Notes: generated from the letters alone by a model not told the origin. DNA of 8,187 bases from Methanomicrobia archaeon (GCA_016928455.1 JAFGKP010000148.1:1-8187); one strand, 5' to 3'; positions 1 through 5,866 are shown, counted from the stretch's first letter. Made by a program: numbers and translations.

Positions 1-1
1 G

Positions 2-43
2 AGGCGAGGCTTTCGCGTTGCTAAGCTTGAATTGGTGGAGTGA
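2..43 (+). CDS. rpl44e: 50S ribosomal protein L44e, C-terminal end only (partial)
   Basis: The first bases read in frame 2 as RRGFRVAKLELVE followed by TGA at 41-43. This resembles the usual C-terminus of archaeal L44e (a GFR-x-KKFELVE type ending). L44e is a small zinc-binding large-subunit ribosomal protein. The identification leans heavily on context, because in many archaea rpl44e lies directly before rps27e and the initiation factor 2 alpha gene, which is the order seen here. The stop codon abuts the GTG start of rps27e without a gap, so the two are almost certainly co-transcribed. Only 13 codons are visible, so the call is moderate. Confidence 0.7.
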   Translation, partial: RRGFRVAKLELVE

Positions 44-232
44 GTGACCGAGATGGAGAAGCGAACAAAGAGCAAATTCCTGCGGGTTAAATGTAACGAC
101 TGCGAGCATGAGCAGATCGTCTTCGATCACGCCGCGACGCGGGTGAAATGCGATGTCTGTGGCAGCACCCTTGTTGAGCCTGCAGGCGGCAGGGCGGAGA
201 TCAGAGGCAAGATCATCGAGGTCTTCACGTAG
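44..232 (+). CDS. rps27e: 30S ribosomal protein S27e
   Basis: A 62-residue zinc-ribbon ribosomal protein of the small subunit, a family shared by archaea and eukaryotes. The four zinc ligands are visible as two CxxC pairs, Cys17/Cys20 (CNDC) and Cys36/Cys39 (CDVC), separated by the typical EQIVFDHAATRVKC stretch and followed by the family's EPAGGRA segment. Two starts are possible: GTG at 44, or ATG at 53, which removes three residues. GTG is preferred because GGTGG at 34-38 lies five bases upstream of it and because it directly follows the L44e stop; the ATG is 14 bases from that motif. The stop TAG (230-232) is immediately followed by the ATG of the aIF2-alpha gene, consistent with translational coupling. 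Length and motifs are normal for the family. Confidence 0.95.
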   Translation: MTEMEKRTKSKFLRVKCNDCEHEQIVFDHAATRVKCDVCGSTLVEPAGGRAEIRGKIIEVFT

Positions 233-1072
233 ATGGCACGTGACGAGTGGCCGGAGAAGGGTGACCTGGTCATTTGCACCGTACAGCAGCTCGAGAGTTT
301 TGGCGCGTTCGTCACACTCGATGAGTACGGCGAGAAAGAAGGGCTTATACACATCGGTCAGGTCTCCTCCGGCTGGGTGAAGCATCTCCGGGATCATGTG
401 CGTGAAGGGCAAAAGATCGTCTGCAAAGTCCTCTACGTGGATACGCGGCGCGGACACATTGATCTCTCCTTAAAGGTAGTCAAAGACGGGCAGAAGCGGG
501 AGCGGATAAAGGAGTGGAAGAACGAGAAGAAGGCCAAGAAGTGGCTCACGCTTGCGCTTACTGCGCCTACCGCGGGGGTAAAAGCGGGAACCGAGGAGCT
601 GGAAGCGATCGAGCTGGCGCTTCTGGATGCCTACGGCAGCCTGTACGACGCCTTTGAGGATGTCGTTCGGGTGGGCAAAAGCGTACTGCTGGAGCTCGGA
701 ATCGCCGCAGAGCATGCAGATGCGATCGATGAGGTCGCATGTGCGAACGTGAAACCGCCGTCGGTTCAGATCAGCGGATACGTTGAGCTCAAGTGCCCGT
801 TACCGAACGGAGTGGAAGTGATTAAGGAGGCGTTGCTCACGGCGGAGGCGCAGGTCCAGGAGCAGTTATCAGCGAGAGCTACGGACACCTCCACCGAGGG
901 CGAGGGCACCAGTGTTGCATGCTTCTACATCGGCGCCCCCCGGTACAGGATACGTGTTACGGCGTCGAATTACAAAGAGGCCGAGAGCATCTTGAGCGAG
1001 GCGGCCACGAATGCTATCACCTTCGTCAAGCAGCACGAGGGCTACGGTAAGTTCTTCCGTAACCTCACTTAG
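233..1072 (+). CDS. eif2a: Translation initiation factor aIF2, alpha subunit
   Basis: A 279-residue alpha subunit of the heterotrimeric factor aIF2, which brings initiator Met-tRNA to the small ribosomal subunit. Residues ~8-83 form an S1/OB-fold RNA-binding domain (GDLVICTVQQLESFGAFVTL at its start, GHIDLSLK at its end). A helical middle domain spans about 88-170, and the C-terminal alpha/beta domain about 175-265 carries the conserved SILSEA segment. The SSGWVKHLRDHVREGQK stretch (45-61) corresponds to the loop that bears the regulated serine in eukaryotic eIF2-alpha; whether Ser45 or Ser46 is modified here cannot be told from sequence. The ATG follows the rps27e stop directly, and GAGGT at 218-222 inside that gene can act as ribosome binding site. 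Domain content and length fit the family. Confidence 0.96.
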   Translation: MARDEWPEKGDLVICTVQQLESFGAFVTLDEYGEKEGLIHIGQVSSGWVKHLRDHVREGQKIVCKVLYVDTRRGHIDLSLKVVKDGQKRERIKEWKNEKKAKKWLTLALTAPTAGVKAGTEELEAIELALLDAYGSLYDAFEDVVRVGKSVLLELGIAAEHADAIDEVACANVKPPSVQISGYVELKCPLPNGVEVIKEALLTAEAQVQEQLSARATDTSTEGEGTSVACFYIGAPRYRIRVTASNYKEAESILSEAATNAITFVKQHEGYGKFFRNLT

Positions 1073-1145
1073 CACGTACGTGATAATTAGTAATACTCTA
1101 GGATAATTAATCCTGTCATATTCAATTAATTCAGTAAAGGTTTTA
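1073..1145. promoter_or_regulatory. AT-rich spacer with palindromes between aIF2-alpha and nop10
   Basis: This 73-bp gap is the only real break in an otherwise gapless operon. It starts with a perfect 10-bp palindrome CACGTACGTG (1073-1082). A short inverted repeat AGGAT/ATCCT (1100-1104 and 1110-1114) surrounds AATTA. AATTAATCC around 1105-1113 could be a TATA-like element giving a start near 1130-1135 and a short leader for nop10. AAGGT at 1137-1141, four bases before the nop10 ATG, is a modest ribosome binding site. Whether this is an internal promoter, a processing site or neutral spacer is not decided by the sequence. Confidence 0.4.
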
Positions 1146-1316
1146 ATGACCTCAAAATTAAGGAGATGTGGGGTGTGTGCTGAATATACCTTGCAGGAGG
1201 TATGTCCGAAGTGTGGTCGCAGGACGGAGCGAGCGAAACCCCCACGATTCTCCCCTCAAGATCCTTATGGAAAATACAGACGGATGATGAAATATGGACG
1301 AGATAGAGATACATGA
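1146..1316 (+). CDS. nop10: H/ACA ribonucleoprotein component Nop10
   Basis: A 56-residue protein, easily missed by length cut-offs. Translation begins MTSKLRRCGVCAEYTLQEVC and shows two CxxC zinc-ligand pairs (Cys8/Cys11 and Cys20/Cys23). These are followed by the family hallmark KPPRFSPQDPYGKYRR (31-46) and a basic tail. Nop10 is a core protein of archaeal H/ACA guide RNPs; with Cbf5, Gar1 and L7Ae it directs pseudouridylation of rRNA. Its place between aIF2-alpha and the PAC2-family gene is the conserved archaeal order. The last 23 bases (1294-1316) overlap the start of the downstream gene in another frame, which suggests translational coupling. Motifs and length match the family closely. 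Confidence 0.95.
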   Translation: MTSKLRRCGVCAEYTLQEVCPKCGRRTERAKPPRFSPQDPYGKYRRMMKYGRDRDT

Positions 1317-2052
1317 GTTTAAAAAGGTGAAATTGAATGAGCCGGTGCTGCTCGAAGGGCTCCCCGGCGTGGGCAATGTGGGCAAGTTGGTGGCTGAGCA
1401 TATCATTCACGAATTCAAGGCCGAGAAGATACTCGAGCTTTACTCCTGGCATTTCCCGCCCCAGGTACTGGTCGAGAGCGACGGAACCGTTCGTTTATGT
1501 AAGAACGAGCTCTATGCCTGCCACTCGAAGGAGCACGATTTATTGATCCTCACCGGTGATCAGCAGAGCGTGACGAACGAGGGGCATTATCTCCTTGTAG
1601 AGACGCTGCTCGACATCGCAGAGCGGTATGGTGTCTCCCGGATTTATACGCTCGGCGGCTACGGTATCGGCCAGCTCGTGGAGAAGCAGAAGGTGCTGGG
1701 CGCTGCGAATACCGTTGGGCTCGTCGAGGAGATGAAGCAGTACGGTGTGGAGTTCAGGGAGGAAGAGCCAGGTGGCAGCATCGTCGGGGCCTCCGGGCTC
1801 TTGCTTGGTCTCGGTAAATTGCGCGAGATTCCCGCGGTCTGTCTGTTAGGCCTCACGTCCGGCTATCTCGTCGATCCGAAGAGCGCGCAGGCTGTCCTTG
1901 AGATATTGGTGCGTGCGCTGCATCTTGAGATTGACACGCAGGCCTTGAAAGATCGTGCAGAAGAGATGGAAAAGGTCGTCGAGCGCTTGAAAGAGATGGA
2001 GCAAGCGCAGATGCCACGGGTACGTGAGGAAGAGCTCGGCTATATCCGTTAA
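1294..2052 (+). CDS. Proteasome assembly chaperone family protein (PAC2 family)
   Basis: A 252-residue protein of the PAC2 family, the archaeal relatives of the eukaryotic proteasome assembly chaperones PAC1/PAC2 (the PbaA/PbaB group). Diagnostic features are the N-terminal LLEGLPGVGNVGKLVAEHII segment (19-38), a central glycine-rich strand (IYTLGGYGIGQ, about 117-127), the GASGLLLGLG motif (165-174) and the C-terminal part rich in charged heptad-like helix (about 215-245), probably a coiled coil. The protein ends in GYIR, which recalls but does not strictly match the HbYX tail used to dock on the proteasome. The ATG at 1294 lies inside nop10 (23-bp overlap) and gives the family's expected N-terminus, so it is preferred. 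No strong Shine-Dalgarno precedes it, and coupling to nop10 is likely. The precise chaperone role is inferred from the family. Confidence 0.9.
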   Translation: MDEIEIHEFKKVKLNEPVLLEGLPGVGNVGKLVAEHIIHEFKAEKILELYSWHFPPQVLVESDGTVRLCKNELYACHSKEHDLLILTGDQQSVTNEGHYLLVETLLDIAERYGVSRIYTLGGYGIGQLVEKQKVLGAANTVGLVEEMKQYGVEFREEEPGGSIVGASGLLLGLGKLREIPAVCLLGLTSGYLVDPKSAQAVLEILVRALHLEIDTQALKDRAEEMEKVVERLKEMEQAQMPRVREEELGYIR

Positions 2053-2104
2053 CGGCTCTCTTTTCAAATCCGGCGGCTAAACGGCCCGGGTAAAGGATAT
2101 AAGG

Positions 2105-2147
2105 AAAGATAAATAAAAAGGAAAACCGGGGTGCGCACGCCCCCGCG
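2105..2147 (-). terminator. Possible dnaG terminator: GC-rich inverted repeat plus T tract
   Basis: Between the converging PAC2 and dnaG genes, GGGG (2128-2131) and CCCC (2140-2143) form a short inverted repeat, flanked by an A-rich stretch (2105-2125). Read on the minus strand, downstream of dnaG, the GC-rich block is followed by a run rich in T, as in T-tract terminators of archaea. The stem itself pairs slightly better on the plus strand. The rest of 2053-2200 holds no ORF of note. The call is tentative. Confidence 0.4.
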
Positions 2148-2200
2148 GGTTTACGGGTTCTTTCTGACAGTATCTTGAGGTTTTTAGCCTGCTTTTCCCG

Positions 2201-3376
2201 TTATGCGGATTCTGAGGTGATCACTTTCAGCGAAGTTGGCATTTTGACCACATCGCCGATCTTCAGGCCAACCACGTACTCCAGATCCTTCTCTTTCGCG
2301 ATATCTACGATTCGCTGCGTGATTACGCCGTCGAAGACCACGCAGTTCGTATCATCGCTCGTCTCCTTCAATTCCTTCGCGAGATCTCGTACTGTGGTCT
2401 CCTTGAGGACGTTCTTGTCCTTATCGAGGAGTCGAGCCTTAAAGGTGCCCTCGAGTTCGTCGAGATGTGATTTGAACGGGTTTGGCACCTTTTCTCGCTC
2501 TTCTTTCGCCTCTTTCGTCCGTTTTCGCTGAATGACGCGCTGTGACTCCCGTTCGGGCTCCTTCTTCGCGTATTCCTGCTGCTCGACCGGCATTTTGTTG
2601 TGCAGTGCTTTCGTTATCTCCTTGTAGCTCATGTCTTCGACGCTCCGACCCTCAGGTGTCGCGGCGATGTAATCGACATCAGCGACCTGCAAGAGCTCTT
2701 TCAGGATGAGGTCGCCGCCGCGGTCGCCATCAACGAACGCGGTAACGGTCTTTCGCTTGCTCAATTTCGCGATCACTGGCGAGATGTTCGTGCCTTCCAC
2801 GGCTATGGTGTTCTTAATCCCGTATTTTAACAGATTCAAGACATCCGCTCTTCCCTCAACCACAAGAATAGCATCGGAGCTTTCGACGTTCGGGCCCGCT
2901 GGTAATCCCTTGAAATTCGTGATCTCCTCCATTCGTACGGCCTGCTTCACCTCGCTCACCATCAACTCGCTCTCAATACCCTTCTCGATCGACTCGTGCA
3001 GGAGCTGCTTCGCCCGCTCCGTTATCCGCTTCCGCTTCGTTGCTCGTATGTCCTCGATCTTATCCACGATCACCTTTGCAATACACGGTCCAACGCGATC
3101 GATCGTCTCCAGGGATGCAGCCAGAATCGCGGTCTCTACCTTATCCAGGCCCGAAGGGATGAGGATCTCACCACTGGACTTCCCACCCTTCGACTCCACG
3201 TTCACTTCAATTCGCCCTATTCGACTGCTCTTCTGCAGGTCACGCAGATCCAACTCTTCACCCAATAAGCCTTCCGTTTGACCAAATATTGCACCAACCA
3301 CATCGGATTTCTCAACGAAACCCTCAGCGGTGAGGTTAGCATGAACGACGTATTTTGTGGTATCTACATCATGCAT
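2201..3376 (-). CDS. dnaG: Archaeal DnaG (TOPRIM-domain primase-like protein)
   Basis: Archaeal DnaG, found both as a primase-like enzyme and as a stable subunit of the archaeal RNA exosome, where it binds Csl4. With the start chosen here it has 391 residues and begins MHDVDTTKY. The N-terminal region carries the family signature GAIFGQTEGLLGEELDLRDL (29-48), then SKGGKSSGEI. The TOPRIM domain spans about 167-243 with the conserved glutamate in VVEGRADV (Glu174) and the metal-binding DGDRGGD (Asp216, Asp218). A lysine/arginine-rich linker (about 268-300) precedes a C-terminal domain. A longer reading from ATG at 3427 adds 17 residues that are mostly charged (MAKSKSKGDD...). It is less likely, because AGGAGG sits eight bases before the ATG at 3376 and the family normally begins near this point. 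The gene stands alone, converging on the PAC2 gene. Confidence 0.95.
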   Translation of the reverse strand: MHDVDTTKYVVHANLTAEGFVEKSDVVGAIFGQTEGLLGEELDLRDLQKSSRIGRIEVNVESKGGKSSGEILIPSGLDKVETAILAASLETIDRVGPCIAKVIVDKIEDIRATKRKRITERAKQLLHESIEKGIESELMVSEVKQAVRMEEITNFKGLPAGPNVESSDAILVVEGRADVLNLLKYGIKNTIAVEGTNISPVIAKLSKRKTVTAFVDGDRGGDLILKELLQVADVDYIAATPEGRSVEDMSYKEITKALHNKMPVEQQEYAKKEPERESQRVIQRKRTKEAKEEREKVPNPFKSHLDELEGTFKARLLDKDKNVLKETTVRDLAKELKETSDDTNCVVFDGVITQRIVDIAKEKDLEYVVGLKIGDVVKMPTSLKVITSESA

Positions 3377-3384
3377 TTTAGGTT

Positions 3385-3390
3385 CCTCCT
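3385..3390 (-). promoter_or_regulatory. Strong Shine-Dalgarno that sets the dnaG start
   Basis: On the minus strand the sequence reads CAAAGGAGGAACCTAAA before ATG (3374-3376). AGGAGG with an eight-base spacer is the best ribosome binding site near dnaG. It lies inside the reading frame of the longer alternative (ATG at 3427), whose own upstream sequence has no comparable motif. Confidence 0.8.
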
Positions 3391-3461
3391 TTGAAGTATC
3401 ATCTCCTTTACTCTTTGACTTTGCCATCGCTCTATTTTTTCTGGCACTCGGATTCTACTTC

Positions 3462-3493
3462 CTATATATAGTTCTCCCTGATAAATAATAAAT
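3462..3493 (-). promoter_or_regulatory. TATA-like elements upstream of dnaG
   Basis: Two AT-rich boxes lie upstream of dnaG: CTATATATAG (3462-3471), which is a perfect palindrome, and a TTATTATTTAT stretch (about 3481-3491, minus strand). Either could place a start site 25 or so bases further in. From the first, the leader to ATG 3376 would be about 60 bases. Because CTATATATAG reads the same on both strands, transcription towards 3772 on the plus strand is also conceivable. Confidence 0.5.
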
Positions 3494-3771
3494 CTTGAAA
3501 TCTTCACACGTGTAAATGCGCGCAGATAATCGATCCGACGCCGATTTCGCCCGAAAATAGGCACTTAATCGTTTCATGCACACGTGAGCGGCAATTATTG
3601 CGCGATTCAAGATCCGCAAATGACGTGAAAAATGGCTTTCTGCTTACCTGCGCGCTATTAGGTGTAAACCGCAGCGTATTGTATCGAATTGAACCCGCAT
3701 CACGAATCTTTAGAGAGTGCGCGGGGGTACGCACGCACACGCCAAGCGGTTTTTTAAAGTGGTGGAGAGAA
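3494..3771. other. Gene-free stretch upstream of dnaG and downstream of tRNA-Val
   Basis: Between the dnaG promoter boxes and the tRNA 3' end I find no convincing protein gene on either strand. The longest open frames run through the tRNA in antisense and have no recognisable features. The stretch holds a GCAATTATTGC palindrome (3591-3601), a CACACGTG word twice (3505-3512, 3579-3586), and near its right end a G-rich inverted repeat followed by six T (see 3717-3755). It may be plain spacer or may encode an untranslated RNA. Confidence 0.4.
3717..3755 (+). terminator. Possible plus-strand terminator: inverted repeat plus T6
   Basis: GTGCG (3717-3721) and CGCAC (3730-3734) can pair around a G-rich loop. 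After a further GC-rich segment comes CGGTTTTTT (3747-3755). This looks like a terminator for plus-strand transcription, yet no plus-strand gene is visible upstream. It shares the words CGCGGGGG and CGGTTTT with the minus-strand reading of the spacer after dnaG (2122-2147). Confidence 0.3.
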
Positions 3772-3845
3772 TGGGCTCGATGCGATTCGAACGCATGGCC
3801 TCCGCCTCGTGAAGGCGGTGTCATAACCAACTAGACCACGAGCCC
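3772..3845 (-). tRNA. tRNA-Val (anticodon CAC)
   Basis: On the minus strand a complete 74-nt cloverleaf can be drawn. The acceptor stem GGGCTCG (3845-3839) pairs with CGAGCCC (3779-3773) over seven base pairs. The D arm is GTC...GAC with an AGTTGGTTA loop region, the anticodon stem CCGCC/GGCGG, and the T stem ATGCG/CGCAT with loop TTCGAAT. The anticodon loop TTCACGA gives CAC, which reads GUG (valine). The discriminator base is A and the CCA end is not encoded, so it must be added after transcription. There is no intron at the canonical site. The gene stands alone. Confidence 0.95.
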
Positions 3846-3884
3846 TTCCTGCGTCTATTCTATAATGGGTAAACAGGAGACAAC

Positions 3885-3893
3885 TTTAAATAA
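3885..3893 (-). promoter_or_regulatory. TATA-like box between tRNA-Val and argJ
   Basis: TTATTTAAA on the minus strand lies about 40 bases upstream of the tRNA 5' end, which fits a start with a short leader. The same AT-rich block (AACTTTAAATAA on the plus strand) is also the best TATA candidate for argJ, giving a leader of roughly 55-60 bases. It may therefore serve both directions. Confidence 0.5.
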
Positions 3894-3910
3894 TTTTTCG
3901 TTTGAGGCGT

Positions 3911-3976
3911 ATGAGTATGATAAGAGAGATGGCGAAGGCAAGCGTCGCGCAGCGGCGGGAAGGGTGTGACACATGA
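3911..3976 (+). CDS. Possible 21-residue leader ORF upstream of argJ
   Basis: A short frame reads MSMIREMAKASVAQRREGCD plus T and then stops. GAGG lies just before it (3904-3907). Its TGA stop (3974-3976) overlaps the argJ ATG (3973-3975) as ATGA, the arrangement of translationally coupled genes. It carries three arginine codons, two of them adjacent (3953-3958). I do not recognise the peptide, and a frame this short can be open by chance, so it is listed only as a candidate regulatory leader. Confidence 0.22.
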   Translation: MSMIREMAKASVAQRREGCDT

Positions 3977-5172
3977 AGATCGAGATAATTGAGGGCGGCA
4001 TTTGCGCGGTCAAAGGCGTCCGGGCATTTGGCCGCAAAGACGGGAAGAACGGCTTAACATTGATAGAGGGCAAAGGCATCGTTGCGGGTGCATTCACGGT
4101 CAATAAGCTGCGAGCGGCGCCGACGGAGTTCACGGCGAAGCAGATTGCGCACGGTCGGTTGAGTGCGGTCATTGTGAACAGCGGCTGTGCCAACAGTTTT
4201 ACGGGCGAACAGGGGATGCGGAATGCGGAGAAGATGGCAGAGCTTGCAGCGACTACGTTGAAGGTGCCAAAAGCGGAGGTCGCGGTACTTTCGACCGGCT
4301 CAATCGGCACGCACCTGGATATGGCGCTGATCGAGCGGCAGCTCGGCGAGGTCGTCGGAGAGATGACCGCCGATGTGGAAGGGAGCACGGCCGCAGCGCG
4401 CGGCATCATGACCACCGACACCTTCCCGAAAGAGGTTGCGATACGCATCGAGGCCGAGAGCGGCGAATCGGTGGTTATCGGCGGCATTGCGAAAGGCTCG
4501 GGCATGATTGCGCCACATATGAACACGGCTACCATGCTCGCGGTTGTTTACACCGACGCCGATATAGCGACCGACACGCTCCGGCGGTGTCTCCAGGATG
4601 CGGTTAACGATTCGTTCAATATGGTCCTTGTGGACGGCGATATGAGCACGAACGATTCCGTGTTAGTCGTTGCAACAGGCCAGCGTGGTGCGGTCGATGA
4701 AGCAGTGTTCAAAGCGGGCTTAACTTTTGTCTGTCAGGCGCTGGCGAAGCTGATGGCGCGCGACGGTGAGGGCGCGACAAAGTTCGTTGAGGTGACGGTA
4801 CGTGACGCGCGATCCGATGGGGACGCGCGCGAAGCGGCGCGAGCGATCCTCCGGTCACCGCTGGTGAAGAGCGCCATCTTCGGCGAGCGGCTCGATCTCG
4901 TCTGCGGGCGTACCATTGCTGCACTTGGTGGTGCCCGCATCACCGGCGAACTTGACCAGAGCAAACTCGCAATCAGGGTGAAGAGTGATACTGCTGCGGT
5001 GCTCGCGGTGCAGAACGGCCTGTTCTTGAAACTCTCGGAGTCCGAACGGGCGATCATGACGGCAAAGGAACTCATTCTGACCGTGGATCTTGGAATGGGC
5101 GGCGGCGCGGAAGCCACCGCCTGGGGCTGCGATTTGTCGTACGACTACGTGAAGATTAACGCCGCGTATTAG
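3973..5172 (+). CDS. argJ: Glutamate N-acetyltransferase / ornithine acetyltransferase ArgJ
   Basis: ArgJ moves the acetyl group from N-acetylornithine to glutamate, releasing ornithine for arginine synthesis. Bifunctional members also make N-acetylglutamate from acetyl-CoA. The 399-residue protein is a single precursor expected to cut itself between Ala186 and Thr187 in the motif KGSGMIAPHMNTATML (174-189); Thr187 then becomes the N-terminal nucleophile of the beta chain. The oxyanion-hole pair is visible as Thr108-Gly109 in LSTGSIG. The N-terminal IVNSGCANSFTG (67-78) and the C-terminal SYDYVKINAAY ending are also typical. The start at 3973 is firm, since an in-frame TGA lies two codons upstream and GGTG (3963-3966) provides a ribosome binding site. 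The usual partners argC and argB are not adjacent. Whether it is mono- or bifunctional cannot be read from sequence; both kinds are known among thermophilic prokaryotes. Confidence 0.96.
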   Translation: MKIEIIEGGICAVKGVRAFGRKDGKNGLTLIEGKGIVAGAFTVNKLRAAPTEFTAKQIAHGRLSAVIVNSGCANSFTGEQGMRNAEKMAELAATTLKVPKAEVAVLSTGSIGTHLDMALIERQLGEVVGEMTADVEGSTAAARGIMTTDTFPKEVAIRIEAESGESVVIGGIAKGSGMIAPHMNTATMLAVVYTDADIATDTLRRCLQDAVNDSFNMVLVDGDMSTNDSVLVVATGQRGAVDEAVFKAGLTFVCQALAKLMARDGEGATKFVEVTVRDARSDGDAREAARAILRSPLVKSAIFGERLDLVCGRTIAALGGARITGELDQSKLAIRVKSDTAAVLAVQNGLFLKLSESERAIMTAKELILTVDLGMGGGAEATAWGCDLSYDYVKINAAY

Positions 5173-5777
5173 CACCGCTCACTCAGGGATGAAGTCCCGG
5201 CACGGACGGTTCGGCGAGCCGCTTCGCCGATCTGCTCATAAAGGCTCTTCCCGTGGGCATCCATGCCCACCACGAGCGGCCCGAAGTCTGCCACACGGAG
5301 ATGCCAGACCGCCTCGGCCAGTCCGAGATCTTCCCAGTAGACCGCATTTACCGCTTTGATCTGTGTAGCGGCTAATACGGCCGCACCGCCGGTCAGCGCG
5401 AAGTACACACAGCCATACCGCGTCAGTGCCGCGGTCGTCGCACTGCCCATGCCGCCTTTTCCGATGAGCCCGCGTATCTGAAGCTTTTCTATGACCGCAG
5501 GCGTAAGTGCCTCCATTCGCGTGCTGGTGGTCGGGCCCGCAGCAATAATCTCCCACACGCCCTCGCGCATCCGCGTAACCGGCCCACAATGGTAGAGTAT
5601 CGCGCCCCTGGGGATCGGGATTTCCGCATCAGCACCGCGGCGAGCAAGGTCGATAACGCGCTGGTGCGCTCTGTCGCGTGCCGTGTAGATCTCACCACTG
5701 AGATACACGACATCGCCGACTCGTAGCCGGTTCACCTCCTCTACTTCCACCGGAGTACTCAAGCGCTTCTTGGGCAT
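5169..5777 (-). CDS. Fumarate hydratase / tartrate dehydratase-type hydro-lyase, beta subunit
   Basis: A 202-residue beta (C-terminal, swivelling-domain) subunit of a class I iron-sulfur hydro-lyase, most likely fumarase, which interconverts fumarate and malate. Family motifs in order: GDVVYLSGEIYTARDRAH (21-38), YHCGP (62-66), AGPTTSTRM (80-88), IGKGGM (105-110), LTGGAA (128-133) and WEDLG (148-152). The cluster-binding alpha subunit is required for activity and is not in the window; the gene upstream is malic enzyme on the other strand. Separate alpha and beta genes are known in some methanogens, so this is not by itself a defect. GGAG five bases before the ATG supports the start. The stop overlaps the argJ stop by four bases (5169-5172) in tail-to-tail orientation. 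A tartrate dehydratase role cannot be excluded, but pairing with malic enzyme favours fumarase. Confidence 0.92.
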   Translation of the reverse strand: MPKKRLSTPVEVEEVNRLRVGDVVYLSGEIYTARDRAHQRVIDLARRGADAEIPIPRGAILYHCGPVTRMREGVWEIIAAGPTTSTRMEALTPAVIEKLQIRGLIGKGGMGSATTAALTRYGCVYFALTGGAAVLAATQIKAVNAVYWEDLGLAEAVWHLRVADFGPLVVGMDAHGKSLYEQIGEAARRTVRAGTSSLSERC

Positions 5778-5866
5778 GTAATCTCCCGTAACGAAAGCTC
5801 CGTCTGTCTCAAACCTTTATTAGAGTTCGCGCCTCTTAACACTAACCTATCACGAGCGCTTATCAC
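5778..5866. promoter_or_regulatory. Shared divergent promoter region, fumarase beta / malic enzyme
   Basis: These 89 bp must hold the promoters of both divergent genes. CCTTTATTAGAG (5814-5825) has TATA-like character on both strands. On the plus strand it would start transcription near 5845, about 20 bases before the malic enzyme ATG. On the minus strand (CTAATAAAGG) it would start near 5790, just before the fumarase ribosome binding site. Malic enzyme has no clear Shine-Dalgarno, which fits a short-leader mRNA. One element serving both genes would link their expression. Confidence 0.5.

Noticed and set aside
2706..3281. Plus-strand open frame (191 codons) opposite dnaG
   Set aside because: Antisense to the TOPRIM and N-terminal regions of DnaG; Ser/Arg/Phe-rich with no motif.
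3505..3586. CACACGTG present twice, 74 bases apart, as a possible operator pair
   Set aside because: Flanking bases do not match, and two copies of one 8-mer in a spacer of this size are about what chance predicts.
3665..3715. Minus-strand GGGTTCAATTCGAT, resembling a tRNA T arm next to the real tRNA
   Set aside because: The flanking bases do not pair as a T stem and no acceptor or anticodon arm can be drawn, so it is not a tRNA remnant I can support.
3598..3834. Plus-strand open frame running across the tRNA-Val gene
   Set aside because: Its last third is the antisense of a complete tRNA, and the rest shows no protein-like features or ribosome binding site.
3855..4535. Long minus-strand open frame (226 codons) opposite argJ
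   Set aside because: It is antisense to a clearly recognised ArgJ, has low-complexity Ala/Ser/Pro composition and no family motif. GC-rich codon bias on the other strand explains the open frame.
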